Source: an uncultured Porphyromonadaceae bacterium
GTDB taxonomy: Bacteria > Bacteroidota > Bacteroidia > Bacteroidales > Muribaculaceae
Assembly: GCA_900555715.1 (NCBI GenBank)
Contig: USMC01000006.1
Location: forward strand, 1-64,000
Reading direction: 5' to 3'
DNA: 64,000 nucleotides
Shown: piece after piece, positions 63,211 through 64,000 of the stretch
Position numbering within the stretch: the first letter of the stretch is position 1
Layout: each line of letters starts with the position of its first letter
Made by a program: the position numbers and the translations under genes
Notes under the pieces: generated by a model
The model's database searches: none
What the model saw: only the letters and a program-made list of their open reading frames with translations
Told to the model about the DNA's origin: nothing

Positions 63211-64000
63211 ATGGAACGCCCGACTCTTCTGTCAGATCTGCTGGAAGCCCTCGGCGTGCCTCATACGCGGGCATATTCCGACATGCGTTTCCGGCAGATG
63301 ACTTTCAAGTCGCTTTTCGGACTGTCGAAGGTTCTTGAAGAATATGGCGTCGAGAGCAGGGCTCTGGCGCTCGGCGACAAGAAAGCCGATCTGAAACTGC
63401 TGACGATGCCGTTTCTCGCAGCGTCGACCGATGGTTTTGCAATAGTATATGGCATTGACGGCGAGACCGTCGATCTGAGTCTTCCGACGGGTGCTGAGAA
63501 AATGCCGCTCGCAACTTTTCTCGACCGCTGGACAGGCACAGTTCTTCTTCTGTCGCCGCATGAACATGCGCATGAGCCCGATCTTGGCAAGCACCGTTTC
63601 TACGATTATGCCGCGGTTGCAAAAAGATGGATTTTAGGAGTGGCGATGGCTTTTTTTCTTCTTCACTCTCTTTTTTCTCAACGGTATATGCGGAAAGGTC
63701 AGCACGATCCTGCTTGCCGCTATCGATGTGGCGGGACTTTTCGTCACCTATCATCTTCTTCTGAAATCGCGCAACGTCCATTCCGATACAGGCGACCGTA
63801 TATGCGGCATAATCGACCGTACGGGGTGTTCGACGGTGCTGAAGACAAACGCGTCGACGTTTTTCGGGATTTTCAGCTGGAGCGAGGTCGGCGTGGCATA
63901 TTTCAGTGTAAGCCTTCTTGTTCTTCTTCTGTTTCCCGAATATACCGGCTGTCTGGCTCTTATCAATGCCTGCTGCTGTCCTTTTTCGGTGTGGAGCGTC
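63211..64000 (+). pseudogene. C39-like/VKOR membrane protein gene, frameshifted and cut by the window edge
   Basis: Starts with ATG at 63211, two bases after the thioredoxin stop. The first 130 residues (MERPTLLSDLLEALGVPHTR and GLSKVLEEYGVESRALAL) resemble a C39 peptidase-type domain without a clear catalytic Cys. At 63651-63657 seven T shift the frame by one. Beyond it the other frame reads KVSTILLAAIDVAGLFVTYH, then RICGIIDRTGCSTVLKTNAST and NACCCPFSVW, a VKOR-type disulfide-generating domain with a Cys pair. The gene is either broken or has a sequencing indel. VKOR plus thioredoxin neighbours fit periplasmic disulfide formation. Confidence 0.7.

Overview
The window looks like a Bacteroidales chromosome, possibly Muribaculaceae-like (inference). 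Promoters fit the Bacteroidetes TAnnTTTG pattern, secreted proteins carry Bacteroidales-style C-terminal tails, and DUF2851 and DUF5309-like families are present. No rRNA, tRNA or CRISPR array was recognised.

Positions 1 to about 43.7 kb are an integrative conjugative or mobilizable element. Its left part (1-8.6 kb, plus strand) ends a transfer operon: a frameshifted partial gene, a large transfer-associated protein, a large ArdC/MutS-I-like protein, a GH73-M23 peptidoglycan hydrolase, an OB-like protein and an ArdC antirestriction protein. At 9.2-16.1 kb is an AT-rich cargo island with a membrane protein and an 1868-residue KAP-like P-loop NTPase. The island is bracketed by two collinear copies of the 3' end of an OmpA-family gene. 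From 16.2 to 22.8 kb the minus strand carries the OmpA-like protein, a MobV relaxase, a winged-helix protein, small transfer-type proteins and a lipoprotein. A serine-recombinase-like protein that lacks its catalytic serine is divergent from these. From 24 to 43 kb a series of minus-strand transcription units encodes a ParB-like protein, a PRTase/SLOG pair, a giant DNA methylase-helicase, an SSB and many small unknown proteins. These units are separated by related intergenic modules, each with a leader, an outward TAACTTYGCA promoter-like element, ATAAAnGG motifs and a hairpin terminator. One module also holds a 301-bp tandem repeat with RNA-like secondary structure.

The right boundary (43.3-46.0 kb) has two palindrome-bearing repeats, a tyrosine integrase truncated before its catalytic Tyr, a protein with four helix-turn-helix repeats, and iterons. 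All of this lies against the 3' end of mnmE, the same position used by SGI1-type islands.

From 46 kb the sequence is chromosomal. There is a tight bioA-bioF-nuclease-mnmE operon and a convergent pair of secreted phosphodiester enzymes (NAGPA-like and GDPD). A compact operon encodes a phage-type major capsid protein and a portal with no terminase or tail gene in view. Then come a DUF2851 gene, riboflavin synthase, a thioredoxin and a frameshifted C39-like/VKOR gene cut by the window edge.

The two best candidates for an undescribed system are the KAP-like NTPase island (9.6-15.9 kb) and the stand-alone capsid-portal operon (57.4-60.8 kb).
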